Part shown: piece after piece, positions 1 through 11,063 of the stretch
Position numbering within the stretch: the stretch's first letter is position 1
Layout of the letters: every line of letters starts with the position of its first letter
Source of the DNA: Datisca glomerata
Taxonomy: Eukaryota > Streptophyta > Magnoliopsida > Cucurbitales > Datiscaceae
Reading direction: 5' to 3'
Length of the DNA: 64,000 bases
Assembly (NCBI GenBank): GCA_003255025.1
Contig: QANY01002498.1
Span: 546,895 to 610,894 of the forward strand
Notes under the pieces: generated by a model
What the model was told of the DNA's origin: nothing
Seen by the model: only the letters and a program-made list of their open reading frames with translations
Database searches by the model: none
Program-made: the position numbers and the translations under genes

Positions 1-652
1 CCTTCTTTCATATTCGTCTCTGTAATGCATATTTGACTTCGCTACCTTACTCTAGTTTGATAGAGTGGAATAAAAGTCGATATTGTACTTTACTTATCGC
101 TTCCCGCCACCTTCATTCCTATTGCCTCCTTCAGTGAGAATTCACACGAGAAAGACTGACTTTTGATCGATTCTTTTTTTGGGATAGAGTCTCACTTTAC
201 ACTTTCCTAAAAATTGAGCAATCAGGGTAAGGCACCACCCTAGCATCAACTCACACTTTCAGATAGGATTGGTGGGATGCTGTAGCTTCAAGCAGACAAG
301 AAAGATGAAGAAAAAAGTTGCTAGCTTTTCCTCTGTCGTATTGTTCGCTGCTTCACTCGAATCCCTAAGAGTGATGTGGAGAGATGAAATTCTGAAGGAT
401 TTTCATTTGAGCAGTGGGCTCCGAGTCTTGTGTTGACAAAGATCAGGATCCTGTTGTGATCCTCGATCTCTTCCTGAATATTGATCAACGTTCTATCGAT
501 ATTCAGAAATTGCCCACGCGACCCCTCATCCATTAGTGCATCCATTAAGTAAGAAATCTTGTTCACCTTTGTCAACTTAGCTACTTAAGTACTACTCAAT
601 ACTAAAGTAAAGGCGAACAACATTTTATTGTATAACTACTTAATCTTAATAG
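1..652. other. unassigned mitochondrial-type spacer
   Basis: No gene recognised. The only notable open frame is 84 codons on the minus strand at 321-575, which resembles no family I know. It overlaps the dispersed repeat at 213-389, so it is probably fortuitous. Confidence 0.5.
213..389 (+). repeat. dispersed repeat, copy 1 of 2
   Basis: A direct copy of 18738-18913. The two copies are nearly equal in length (177 and 176 nt) and differ by scattered substitutions and short indels. Both start ATTGAGCAATCAGGGTAA and contain CTGCTTCACTCGAATCC. No gene content is recognised. Confidence 0.9.
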
Positions 653-698
653 TACAACAAATGTCGTACTACTATACTAAAGTACCAAGGAAACTGAA
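653..698. repeat. 46-bp inverted repeat (partner at 34669-34714)
   Basis: The reverse complement matches 34669-34714 with about two mismatches, including TTTCCTTGGTACTTTAGT. This is a typical short dispersed mitochondrial repeat. It lies just upstream of the LINE RNase H fragment. Confidence 0.85.
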
Positions 699-782
699 GC
701 TGATCAGCTCTGAACATAAACACAACAGAACCACAGAGATCTCCTTTGAGAGTCGTCAAATGGTTAGATTGGAGAATTTAAA

Positions 783-1037
783 ATAAATACAAATGGTGCA
801 TCTAAAGGTAACCCAGGTACCTCTGGAGGTGGTTGTATTATACTAAATCATCTTGGTCATTTAATTGCAAATCATCTTGGTTGTATTATAATAAATACAA
901 ATGTCGTTGCTGAATTTCGAGCGAGCATCTTACTGTTCAAATCAATATCAGAAATTAGTACACGTCCTATTGTTCTAGAAATTGATTCCAAAGTTATGGT
1001 TGATTTATTTACTTCAAAGGCTAAGGCCCCTTGGTAG
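783..1037 (+). pseudogene. LINE RNase H domain fragment
   Basis: A continuous frame of 84 codons ending at TAG 1035-1037 resembles the RNase H domain at the end of plant LINE pol proteins. It has NGASKGNPGTSGGG, then VVAEFRA and LEIDSKVMVDL, which are the expected motifs in the expected order. The first catalytic Asp of the family's DGA motif is Asn here; the Glu (AEF) and second Asp (EIDSK) remain. The middle is altered by a local duplication: TTGTATTATA plus TAAAT occurs at about 833 and 880. No start codon or upstream RT domain is present, so this is a dead fragment, probably of nuclear origin, embedded in mitochondrial-type DNA. Confidence 0.8.
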
Positions 1038-2168
1038 TTTCCTTAAGCCCTCACCTCGCCCAAGTGGTTCGTGCATACCTTGCTTCAGGGGGTTGAAGAC
1101 TTAGATAAGATCATTGCTTGAAGACTTTCATTGTCAAATTGATCTTGAAATTGGATCCCAATAGTAGCTGCTGCCCAAAGGTGCTTTATGAAGGCTGGTC
1201 CACAGCAGTGAAAGTACGATTGATTCCGTCGATCGAACAAAAATTGATTCTTGCTTTTTTTTGCCTTTCTGGCTTGACTACTCTGCTTGCTTAACACAAG
1301 TGTTCTTTCACATTCTTCTTTCCGACTTGAAAAAAAATTCTTATATTCACTTCTCCCCTACCTCCTGTCTTGTACAGGATCATGCGAGAGGCCCTATGGA
1401 GTAGTAAGGGGATTGTGAAGGACCGTAGAGTTGGTAAGCTCTCTTTTTTTGAGAAACTTCGTTTACCTCAGTCTTTTTCCTTTTTTGCGCATGAACCAAT
1501 CTATAATTCAGATTAGGTTTCTCGTTGGATGAAATGCATTTATATTAAAGTCTGACGGAGAAGGCATATTTGACTAGGAAGCAAGCAAAGCGAGTCCCTC
1601 CATACCAGCTAGCAGTCTCGTTTAGGTAGTCCGCTTCTTTATGAGTAGGGTCCCTTGGTGCCTATACGATTATTAAGGTGGGATGCTACTGTACAAGTAG
1701 TGGAGTGGCTTGAATCAAATCGTTTCTCTAGAGAGTAGCCGATAAGCAAAGCTGGTTGTACTATAAACTCACTCTATATGAAACTGGCCTTAAAGTAGTG
1801 TAAAGAACTACAAGACAGGAGCGATCCATAATCATTGACGAAGAGGAAGGCTTAGAAAGAGATCAAACATATTGAGGAGAAGCTTTCACAAAGGCCAATA
1901 GCTGATAGCTGATTTCACTAGCCTGAACTTCTTTATCTACTTGATAGCTGATGGGAGTACAATTTTCTTCAAGGAAGTGTCCCCTATGATAAACTCTTAG
2001 TAAAGAGTCCTTGGATTCACTTTTTTCAAAGAAGTAAGGGGAAAAGTTTATGAAATCGATACACTAAGCTAGCTTCACTCTTAAACTACTTAAACTAGAG
2101 GAGCGGTACGAGCTACTAATAGGCTTACTATAAAATATGAAGTGATATTAATTCCTCCTTATGGTATC
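1038..2168. other. unassigned spacer
   Basis: No gene recognised on either strand. A 70-codon minus-strand frame at 1085-1297 has no recognisable motif. Confidence 0.5.
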
Positions 2169-2264
2169 GTATTCTCCCATTCACGCCATCAAGAGAGATT
2201 TGAGATTCCGTAAGTAACTCAGCGAAAAATGAAATACGAACAACCGTGCTGGTCGTAATAGATT
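2169..2264 (+). repeat. dispersed repeat, short copy
   Basis: Matches 9914-10027 directly, from TATTCTCCCATTCACGCC to GTAATAGAT. The second copy has about 20 nt more after AACTCAGC. No coding content is recognised. Confidence 0.85.
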
Positions 2265-3015
2265 GACTTTCATGCTAGTTCTTGCTATAGCATGAAAGTT
2301 CCATTTCAGGGAAGGACGACATGGGTTTAATCTGGTCTTTTTAGTTGGAAGTGGCTATAGCCTATCTAAAGAAACTAAACAAAGATTAGGATGAGCTTTG
2401 CTGAATCAAACTAGGTAGAAATTCTCATAGGTGAATCCAATCAAAGCTATTTTCAGACAACACAAAGAAAAAAGAAAGACTTAAGAGGTTAGTCAGAGCA
2501 AAGAATATCCGAATCTATGGGAAATTGGAATGGTTGAAGTCAGTTGTTCCTTAGAAATAGGAAGATAAGATGAGGAGGGCATAGGTTGCTTTCTTTGGGG
2601 GTTTCACTTTCTCTTTTTCTGGGAGTCCCCAGCAGTAAGCAAAGAGACTCCAAAGGCCTAAGCTATTTTATCGAGTTTAGCCTATAGTTGCTGGTCCAGC
2701 CTTTTTTGTTGGTCCTTATAGCTTATTTAAGCAGGAATTGTGTATTGTGCATTTTCTCTAGATTTTTCACCTTTTCCTTCAGATTCTTGGTTGGAGTCAG
2801 TGAGGGGTAGCGGCATCATCCTCAGCCTAAGGAAGCAGGCTTCCAACTAAAGAAAAGAAAGGATTATATTCTTGTGAATTAGAAAGCACTAAAAAAACTT
2901 GGATATGAGGAAACCGATTGAGAAAGTTGCATGGGACTGGCTATTCACTCACTTTTTTCTGCTAATGTGCAGTGGCGAGGAGCCAACTGGTTGTTGGACT
3001 AACCTATGCTGTGTA
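2265..3015. other. unassigned spacer
   Basis: Nothing recognised. An 85-codon plus-strand frame (2899-3156) runs into the repeat at 3016-3163 and is not conserved in the other repeat copies, so it is not called a gene. Confidence 0.45.
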
Positions 3016-3163
3016 GTCTCCTTCAGGTTCAGTCGAAGATATGGAAGCGAAGTCATCAATTCAATCATTCGCAAGGTCTCCCCAAAGATTGACCTCTTTT
3101 CAAATGAACCGAACCTCCAGACCACATTGATCAAAGAGATACGGCCATCTCTCTAGGTTGCAC
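3016..3163 (+). repeat. dispersed repeat family B, copy 1
   Basis: 148 bp starting GTCTCCTTCAGGTTCAGTC and ending CTCTCTAGGTTGCAC. It is matched by 16706-16853 (also 148 bp) and, without its last third, by 17720-17824. The copies differ by scattered substitutions and share no long open frame. Confidence 0.9.
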
Positions 3164-3861
3164 CCCCTTTAAATCATTCTATTCATTCTTGAAAAGTCCC
3201 CATCGGTCTCTTCCTTTAATGGACTAGCCCTCCTCCGAGAGTTAACACCCCATAGATTAGACCGTGAACTCTTTTAGACTCTTAGTTTCACTTGGTTGGG
3301 GCAGAGTTCCAGCCTGCCTTCCACTGAATATAAAAAACCTTACAGTTGCCGAACCTGCTGACATTCCAGCAAAGATGTGTCACATCCTCAAAATCGAGAG
3401 AAGGCTTTCCTGTTATCTCTTAAATTATAGGCATTGAAGCGATCGAGCGGGAGAAAGAAAGAAAACTATTGCACACGCCCTTCATTCGCCCTTTACTAAG
3501 ATAATAGAAGGTAAGGCAAAAGCAGCTTAAACCCTTTCGATCGATCACCTGAGAATCCCTCGATGAACCGGCTATAGTCTTTTTTACTTATATAAATAAA
3601 GACTTTTTTTAAGTAGGACTAATCTGAGGAAGAATCGTAGTTCCTGTACCTTGTGTGGCGTCTCCCATTCCACCACGGCTTGCACGCACCTTCTCTTGAT
3701 CCAACCAATTCATGCCGTCTCCAATCCAGTGCCTAAGGAACTAGACCTTATGCAAAGCACCTTTTTACCTTATGATCTGGAACTGAGCTCTATGTGAAAA
3801 AGGTGCTCCGCTTCTTCTTCCAATGAGAATATACACCAAAATCTCATCTGGTCTCTTTAGT
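3164..3861. other. unassigned spacer
   Basis: No gene, RNA or element recognised. Confidence 0.45.
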
Positions 3862-4203
3862 AATAAATAGCACAGACTACGAGAAATTTCTCTACGTAGG
3901 GGTGAAATAAGTCATTCATCTTTGTGCAAAAGGAGGCATTGGTTAGACCAAATGGAATTACTATAAACTCTAATGCTCCAGCATCACGCAGGTCGTCTTG
4001 CCCTCGGCTATCCGCACTAGGTAGTACCCTGGTCTCCAGTCCAACTTGGTGAAAGACCTTCCCGCACCTAATTGATCAAAAAGTCTGCAATGAGTGGCAC
4101 GGGCTCTTTTTTTATTTTGAGTGTTCTTATGGGCTTTATAGTCGATACATAAACGGAGGCTTGCATCATGCTTATTCTGGAACAGAGCTCCTAGTCGATA
4201 CAT
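3862..4203 (-). pseudogene. Ty3/gypsy reverse transcriptase fragment
   Basis: The minus strand reads the core of a chromovirus-like gypsy RT: LRLCIDYKA, LFDQLGAGRSFTKLD, GYYLVRIAEGKTTCV, then after a frame change at about 3972 FIVIPFGLTNA and NDLFHPYVEKFLVV. In the family a YxDD catalytic motif follows FLVVY; here those residues read CAIYY and then a stop, so the active-site aspartates are lost. Gag, protease, integrase and LTRs are absent nearby. It is a dead nuclear-type retroelement piece inside mitochondrial-type DNA; other gypsy pieces lie at 29.8, 32.2 and 35.8 kb. Confidence 0.88.
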
Positions 4204-6975
4204 AGACGGAGGCTAACTACAAGATTTACTTCCTAGCTACTAATACTAATTAGTAGTAGGGACCTTCGAACTAAAGATTTTCTTTAGCTCTAGTTTCCAT
4301 CCGTCCGACTAAAATCACAGGGAGTGATCCCCACAGCCGCTAAAAGTAGCTGGAGCTGGGTTTCTTTCGAGGTTCTTTCTTCCCTACTTCCACTGTCAAA
4401 GCCTTAAGCATCATTAACTTCCGCCTCCATCCTCTGCTGCTCTTTGTTTACCTCCTGTAAGAGCACTGGATTAACAAAGTCCCGGAGTAGTGTAAATACC
4501 GGATGCATAGGTTGAGTCATTCGCTAAACAACTCTTTTGTTGGGTGATCAACCAGGTGCTCCTACCCAACTGGACTAATAAGGGTCTTGGTAGCTAATAA
4601 GGCTTTAATTACACCACTTTGCTGAAAGAACGGTTTGGTATAATTGCCAAGATTTCTTCAAGGGTGAAATTGAGAGACAGGTCCCACAGCCTATTAGAGC
4701 CAAAAAGAAAGGTATGTCAGAGATGACCTACTTCAAGTTTCTTAGCACGTAGTGCCAATAGCCCCCTTTTTTATCTCACCGAATAAAGATTGAATCCTTG
4801 TCTTTGAGAGTTCTTACCCAGAGGAGGCTTCTAAACTCTTTTTTCTTGAAACCTGAGGATGAGCAGCGGTACCAGGGTGATGAGCTTTAGGATCAAGCGT
4901 CTCAGGGGGTGAAGGAGTCTGAAGAGGTTTCGGGGGTGTTAATGATTCTTAGAGTAGAAAAGGATAGGAAGAACGGATAGAAAGATAGTAGGTAGAGCGA
5001 TTGGTAGAGAGGACAGCAAGTTGGAGGACGCTGCAAAACCGCGTGATTGATCCATCTGCGCGATTCCCTACCCTAATTGAAGCAAGTTGGAATGCCTTCA
5101 GAGCCTCAGTCCCTACCATTATATTGAATAAAATGAAAGCTGACTAGCAATCGCTCATTTTACTTATTAGCATGGGATTGGATCTTAATAATGAAAGACA
5201 GAACATCTATTAGAAGGCAGGCAATCCCCGGGGAATTCCTATCGATTTTCGATTGATAACAATCCATCTTTCTTGCTTTCGCTCTTTTTCTCAATCAATC
5301 GCGAGGGTTTTGGGCATGAGAACGCAAGGGGAATCAAACAAAAGCTCTGAATGTTCTAGGATGAAAGAAAAATGCTCCACTGGGAACTCGTTTCATGTCG
5401 ACGTATTTGTGGCGGTTAGACATCGGCCATGAAATCCATCACTATACCGAGCAAATCACGGGCATTCACATCTCGGTCAAACAGAACTATGCGCGATTCT
5501 CTCACTCTGTGGTCGACATTCCATTCCCCTTAGTCGTAGGTGCTCGTTCTATTTTGATTTGAATGGGCCGGGTCTCCTAAGGTACATATGGCCGGCCCTT
5601 CGGGTGTCTTGGTGATACAAACAAAGAAAAGACGAATTCCAATCACATCCCCTATTACTTAAAGCCAATCCTTACCAAAGGAGGAAATAGAATCATATAA
5701 TCTACCTTCTTTTTTCCTTCCTGTTAATTCCGCCTGACATTCAAGCTGCACTTCCTTCTAACAAGTGGCTAAGAGTTAGCAAGCAACCTTGGCCTCTTAG
5801 CAGGAGGTTCTACCCCCTTCCTTTCTGGCCCGGCCGCGCTACGGCACCTGAACTCGAAGCTACGATCAGATCCAATTTTTCACTTAAATAAGATGGCTAG
5901 ATCTTCTTTCTTATTATGCATTCTATCTAGTTCTAAAACCACATGTTTAGACAACCCTAAGGTATCTCATTTCAAAACCTACCGTAGTCACATCTAGCTA
6001 TGAGGAACAACAACAGCAACCTAATCTAGTCTTCTCTTTACATAGCTTCTATAAACTTCAAAAGAAAGAGTAATCTCCTTCGGACCCTTGTGCTTCTCTT
6101 TCTAGATAGAGACCTTATAGAAGCTTACAGGCAAGGCAAGTAAGTTAAGCTAGGTCCCTAAGGTACCTCACTCAGAGAATAAAGAAAAAAGAGAGGAAGC
6201 CATAATAAGAGTGCTCCACCGTGGGCTTGTAGCGACATCGGAGTCACTTTCCCGTACTCAAAAATCTCTTCACTGTTTCGGCATGTGCTTATAATTGGAA
6301 TTGGCATAAAGAACCTCTCCGACGAGAGAGATAATAATCTTCATCTTTGGTAAAAGAAAGAAGAAAGTCCACCGGGAGACATTCATACATAAACCGCTCT
6401 ACCGTAGTTGTTCTTGGCTGCCCCATTGTTGTGTAGTTTAGTTTTATTTTACATCTGGTACGACCATACTTGCTTGTTCAATTATTGATATCTCTCAACC
6501 TGTCGCTGAAGTCACCCATGCGCTCGAACGACCTTTAATGGAATGGGTACTCGAGACCGCCCCACCCTAAACAGGCACTGGTGGAATCAACCCTAAGGAA
6601 CCCCTTTACTGATTGATCGAAGATCGGTGACTGTAAGAAAAGGAATGTCTTAGCGTGCCCTTATTCTAATTCTAAATAAAGCTCTTTCGCGCTCTTGGTC
6701 AGGCCTGTAAAAGGTTTCTCAAAAATGCTTTATTTTCAGCCTATGGAGCCAATCCCCAGCTTGAGTCAGTGCGTGAATCCCTTTATTTAGAAAGCAAATA
6801 CATCCTTTACTTTACCTGTATCATTGGTAGTCAATCCATCCACAAATTCCTTTATTTTAATATATCTCCTCACATTCTCGGGGAGGCACTCTTCTTCGAA
6901 AAGAGGAGTTGCTTGCCTGACCACACCAACCACCTTAGCGCTGGAATGTATCATGGCCCTATCTATTCATCTTTA
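4204..6975. other. long unassigned spacer
   Basis: About 2.8 kb with no recognised gene, RNA or element. There are AG- and CT-rich runs as is common in plant mitochondrial spacers. The longest open frame near the end (6769-6990, plus, 73 codons) overlaps the nad6 fragment by a few bases and matches nothing known to me. Confidence 0.45.
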
Positions 6976-7262
6976 GTAGGTATAAAGTAAATTGCCCAAT
7001 GTTTCCAAATTAGTCCAACTACGTACCTTTTCGGCATAAATCGTATATCTCAGAGTGGTCGTATTTCTTTGGGTCGGTAGTAATGGAATGGTTTCATTAT
7101 CTAAAATGAAGAACATTTCCCACCAAAGGATCAGTCCAATAATACCACTCACTGGTAAATAGCGCAATACTACTTCGTGAATCACCACTATTTGAATATG
7201 GAACATCATAACAATGAATAGGAATGAAAAGGCATACCCCTACACACACCTAGCGGCACCCC
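6976..7262 (-). pseudogene. nad6: NADH dehydrogenase subunit 6 fragment
   Basis: Encodes the middle of the complex I membrane subunit Nad6. Clear matches are VMMFHIQIV, VLRYLPVSGIIGLI, WWEMFFILDNETIPLL and WTNLETLGNLLYTY. A 1-nt frame change near 7237 separates this block from the preceding VxVG segment. The fragment begins within the third membrane region of the family protein and stops at TAA 6973-6975, where the family continues for about 70 more residues. Both ends are missing, and the 5' side is joined directly to nad4 intron 1 sequence at about 7262. Not functional as it stands. Confidence 0.93.
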
Positions 7263-7558
7263 TTCCTGCATATTCATACAAGACCCGAGTAGGCGGGTCG
7301 AGGTCTGATGAGGTACCCACTACTCGGAGTACCTTCCCAAAAGGAAAAAGATGTGTCTGTCAGGTTCGGTTCTTCTTAGTTGGGTTGGGCGGGTTTGACC
7401 AGAAATGCTATGCTTACACACAAGACTACCCCTCTTCCCGAAAGCTTCGTGGGTACTACTTTACGATGACGGACGACCGCCCATAGGGGGTTTACTGCAC
7501 AAGGCCCTTGTAGAGGAAAAGCTTTATCCCAGGATATAGAAGATGCTTAGCACCGCAC
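7263..7558 (-). other. nad4: 5' part of nad4 intron 1 (group II intron)
   Basis: Directly follows nad4 exon 1 on the minus strand. It starts GTGCGGTGC, the group II 5' splice consensus GTGCG, at 7558. About 300 nt of domain I-like sequence remain before an abrupt switch to nad6 sequence. No intron 3' end (domains V/VI) or exon 2 is found in the window, so the intron is truncated and cannot splice in cis. Confidence 0.8.
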
Positions 7559-8019
7559 AATATAGGGATTGGCACGCTTTCGGGAAGAACATAGAATAGT
7601 AGAGGATCCAGCATGCGGAACACGGCGATCATTAGAAATTCACGAATTAGAGATGTTGTAATATACTCTTTCCCATAACTTCTCATACCAGACCAACCCA
7701 CTAAAATGCAAATAGGGATCTGAAATGTGGTCAATATCACGAAGAATAAAGAGATACAGTCTATACCCAAATAAAAATTGATGTTTTCATAAGGAATCCA
7801 TTGAAGGCTTTCCACAAAATGAGATTTGTCCGTAAAAGGATTGAATTGTATCCGAGGAATAGGGGGATACAAAAACGAAATAAGAGACGCACACAGACCA
7901 ATCAATCATCTCGACCATATTCTTGAATTTAGAATGAAAAGAGGAGTAATGCTTCCTAGCATGGGACATAGAACAAGAACACTTAGATTAGAATAGCATT
8001 CACAGAAATGTTCTAACAT
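7559..8019 (-). pseudogene. nad4: nad4 exon 1 with internal stop
   Basis: Exactly 461 nt from ATG (8019-8017) to the GTGCG intron start, the exon 1 length known for angiosperm nad4, a proton-pumping subunit of complex I. The translation starts MLEHFCECYSNLS and contains YENINFYLGID, ISLFFVILTTF and ILVGWSGMRSYGKEYI. Codon 38 is TGA (7908-7906) where the family has CGA; C-to-U editing cannot remove a TGA. Arg and Pro codons later in the exon (IREFLMIAVFR, LDPLLFYVLPESVP) look like unedited forms of known editing sites. More than a dozen other substitutions suggest relaxed selection. Calling it a pseudogene is an inference from the stop and the truncated intron. Confidence 0.95.
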
Positions 8020-9313
8020 AGAGTAGAATTGAACATTGAAGAGATTAGTTGACAACAGTAAAAAGATGGGCGCCTAATTCCAATTCAATAGGGGTCTATC
8101 AGTGCAAGTCAGGTGAACACCGTGATTGATGAGTGGGTAGGTGGGTTAGGTGCACCTCTCGCGCAGTGGGAAGTAATGAGGCGAGTTCCCCCCCTGAATG
8201 AAGAAGTAGTGGGGCCCCCTTCCCGCTCTGACTTCAATGATGGGAACAACCTCCGCACTCTAGCACTCCAATGAACAACTATTCTCCGCCTTACTATATT
8301 TAGAATAATGGTCGATCCCTCGGGAGTGATATACGTAACTTAATCTTATATTCACGCGGTGAGATTCTCTCTTTCTAAGAATACTACCATGTACGTAGTC
8401 TATGTCTGGGGAGCATACTTGAAAGGAGATAGACACAGACGGTAGAGCGGTCCCCCACTTTGATTCCCGCCCCGTTAGTATCTCCGATCTGAGACAAGGG
8501 ATTACTCCGTTAGGTCTTTTCGGTCCGGGGCTGGCCAGTAATGGACCTACTTACCTTGCTTGTGGACCAGCTGCAGAGCTAACCCTTGTTCTATTGGTTT
8601 GGTGGTTGCTACCAAGATGATTTCTTTATGCCCATCAAAGAACCTCGAGATGCTAATCCACGAAAAATCATACGAGAAATTTGAAAGAACTCATATACGG
8701 AATAAGGGCGACCCGTGGAAATACATCAGTTTCTTACTCATGAAAAGGAACTCTTTCTTGGCAACTTGGACAACTTATAACGATGTTTGTCCCACATATC
8801 ACTAGGAAGAAACTAAGTAGGGCCTGAGGCCCCCTGCGAATCCGTAAATCTCAGGAGCATGCCGCAACAAAAGGATGGTCCAAGCCTTGTCTAGGTTGGC
8901 TTACTGGATACGGGATCCTCATAGTAGGCTAGACCAACATCCAGCCGAGAGAGGGGAGCCTTTAGAAGTAAGAGGTTGGAAAACCAAGAGAACGCTTCGC
9001 ATTTTCTTATCTTCTTCCCGCTCTAGGAGTAGGAGTAGCACAAAAAAGAGGGATTAGCATTCTTGACCCAATGAGAAGCCCAACCTTCTTATTACAGAAA
9101 GGGGAGCTTATTATATAAAAAGACTCAGAAACAAGGGTAGCATCCCAGGCTCCTTCCAGCTCTGATTCACCACCGGGGTTCTTAGGGGGGCTAACTAAAT
9201 TCTTTCATCTTTCACTGCCTTTAGCAACTTTCTGAATGAAATGAGTTAGTGCCTCTAAGCCTAAAGCCTAAAGAAGTCAGAGTTGTTCACTTGCTTCAGC
9301 TTTACTGTCAGTA
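8020..9313. other. nad4 5' flank and unassigned spacer
   Basis: Immediately upstream of nad4 exon 1 on the minus strand, so the first few hundred bases probably are the old nad4 leader. The rest holds GC-rich stretches (8460-8560, 8820-8990) of mitochondrial character with no gene I can name. Open frames at 8560-8805 and 8875-9057 (plus) have no recognisable domains. Confidence 0.4.
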
Positions 9314-9482
9314 GTTTTCTATTTCTACTCACAAGGCTAGGTCTTACACCCAAAAAAGTCTTTCACTTTACCTATCTTAACTTATCAGCCTAATAGAAAA
9401 AAGTACTTGCTTGACCCGACTTACCAATTCTATTAAAGAAAATGAAAGGGCTACGTAAGAGCTTTCGACACTGACTGATGAA
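9314..9482 (-). repeat. 756-bp repeat family, partial inverted copy
   Basis: Reverse complement of the segment at about 26166-26336, including CTATCTTAACTTATCAG and AGAAAATGAAAGGGCTACG. It is a truncated copy of the repeat unit seen in full at 26122-26877 and 37332-38074. Confidence 0.88.
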
Positions 9483-9913
9483 GCAGCTTGATGGCAGCTA
9501 TCCTGCTCTGCCTGAGAGAATTGGAATGGAATTGGTGTGGTTTGCTAGCTCTTTCTTTTGAAACGAATTCATTCAGAATAAAGAAGGCGGAAAGGCAAGG
9601 GAGCAAGGAGAGGGCGACTTAAGCCGCAGTGTGTGTGTTGTGTTTTTATCGCACCCCCTAAACAAATAGGAAGAACTGCTAAGAACAAGACTTTGCTAAC
9701 GTTTCGGACAAGACTAGTCCTATGAATATCCTATCCTCCCTTTCGAAACTAGGCTGCGACTTGGAAAAACCAAACTCAAGCAAGCTGATCAGATCAAGAC
9801 AACCACCAAACTAGCTAACTTAGGATATTCCGATACCGCTCGGCTTACGACTAATACTAAATGGGGGCTCAAGTTGCGAAATCAAGGGCGTCTGTCTTTA
9901 ATGCTTGATTATC
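9483..9913. other. unassigned spacer
   Basis: No feature recognised in this stretch between two dispersed repeats. Confidence 0.45.
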
Positions 9914-10027
9914 TTATTCTCCCATTCACGCCGTCGAGAGAGATTTGAGATTCTGTAAGTAACTCAGCAAGTTCTTTCTAAGAGAAGAAGAAAATGAAAT
10001 ACGAACAATCGTGCTGGTTGTAATAGA
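9914..10027 (+). repeat. dispersed repeat, long copy
   Basis: Partner of 2169-2264. It carries about 20 extra nt (GTTCTTTCTAAGAGAAGAAG) between AACTCAGCA and AAAATGAAAT. It runs almost directly into the G tract at 10040. Confidence 0.85.
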
Positions 10028-10039
10028 TCGCGTCTGTGT

Positions 10040-10063
10040 GGGGGGGGGGGGGAGGGGGGGGGG
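10040..10063 (+). repeat. guanine homopolymer tract
   Basis: Thirteen G, one A, then ten G. Such tracts are rare in plant organelle DNA, are prone to slippage and can form G-quadruplexes. The exact length is the least trustworthy part of the local assembly. Confidence 0.95.
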
Positions 10064-10480
10064 TGACAGCCGAACTCCGGTAAGGAGACCGAATGGAAAC
10101 CTCGTGCACATAAGTTTGAGGACACATTAACGGGAAAGAAAAGTGCAATAAATAATGATAGTACTAATGTATATATTTCTATAACCATTGGATGAATAAA
10201 ATAAGGATATTCATCAGTATAGATGGATACGAATGCGAACAAGAAGAAAGAAAGAAACAAAGGAATTAGACGCTAGCTAGGTAGGGTCGGTGAGACAGAA
10301 ATGATTTCAGTGAGTTACGTCAGTTTTCTGTTCCCTAAGGGGCGGAAGGGTTACGTCTAAAAGTCACATCTGAGTCAAATAGGGTCTTTAGACCTGAGGT
10401 TACGATCACGACAGTTAAAAGGGCAAAACACGAGTTTCCTTTTCCTCCCGCACATTTTCCTCGAAATGAGAAAGAAGATG

Positions 10481-10600
10481 GTACGGAAGTTGTAACATGG
10501 GAAAACCACGAAAAACATAACTTATTTGAATAACCCGGTGACCTACCAATTGTAGAAGTAGAATCTTTGGCAAGCAATAAGCACTTAAATAACTGGCCAG
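10481..10600 (-). pseudogene. ccmB: cytochrome c maturation protein B fragment
   Basis: The minus strand encodes YLSAYCLPKILLLQLVGHR, then VIQISYVFRGFPMLQLPY. This matches the conserved N-terminal third of mitochondrial CcmB, the membrane component of the haem exporter used in c-type cytochrome maturation. Only about 40 of some 206 residues remain. The flanking codons (a His/Arg-rich stretch upstream, a Glu-rich stretch downstream) do not belong to CcmB. The arginine in VFRGFP is a known kind of unedited Cys site. A gene relic; the fusion frame (10415-10723) is probably not expressed. Confidence 0.85.
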
Positions 10601-10832
10601 CAATTCTATCCTAAATGGTGTAGATTGCTTCTTTCCCTCTTTCTTTGTGTTGTGCCTGTGCCGATGCCTATAGTGAAAAAGACTAAAATACGCCAACTCA
10701 TTTAGTATAGTCAAACTCAACATACGACGAGATGGGGGATGAGAGCCCAGAAGTTGGGGACCTCCCGTTCGACCTTTTTTTATCGAATCTTACCCNCGAC
10801 CAAAAAGTACTGGGTTCTCTTCCAGGTTGGCC

Positions 10833-11063
10833 CTAAAAGGAGAAGGAGGGCTGGAATGCAAACATGCGTCTATTATTGAATTCACCCCACCCGATAGTAC
10901 CCATTTTTGGAACGTCCAGTGCCAAAGTAACTGAATGGGTAAGTTGCCAATCCCTAAAATGGACTATGTAATATACTTTATCTGCTGGGTTACGGGTGGA
11001 CATTTTACCAGACGTTTCTATTGTATCAGCTGCTTGATTTGTACGAACATTGTAAGAACCTTT
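10833..11063 (-). other. coding-like fragment, unrecognised
   Basis: A 76-codon stop-free frame on the minus strand, bounded upstream by TAG (11066-11064) and ending at TAG 10835-10833. Its composition looks like a real protein: VYYIVHFRDWQLTHSV, TLALDVPKMGTIGWGEF, NRRMFAFQPSF. In-frame ATG codons exist but none looks like a proper start. I cannot assign a family. It lies between the ccmB and nad2 fragments and may be a gene relic of mitochondrial, nuclear or foreign origin. A single ambiguous base (N) is at 10796. Confidence 0.35.

Noticed and set aside
2949..3134. 61-codon minus-strand frame over repeat family B
   Set aside because: Not preserved in the copies at 16.7 and 17.7 kb; chance opening in a repeat.
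7787..7969. 60-codon minus-strand frame
   Set aside because: Shadow of nad4 exon 1 in another frame.
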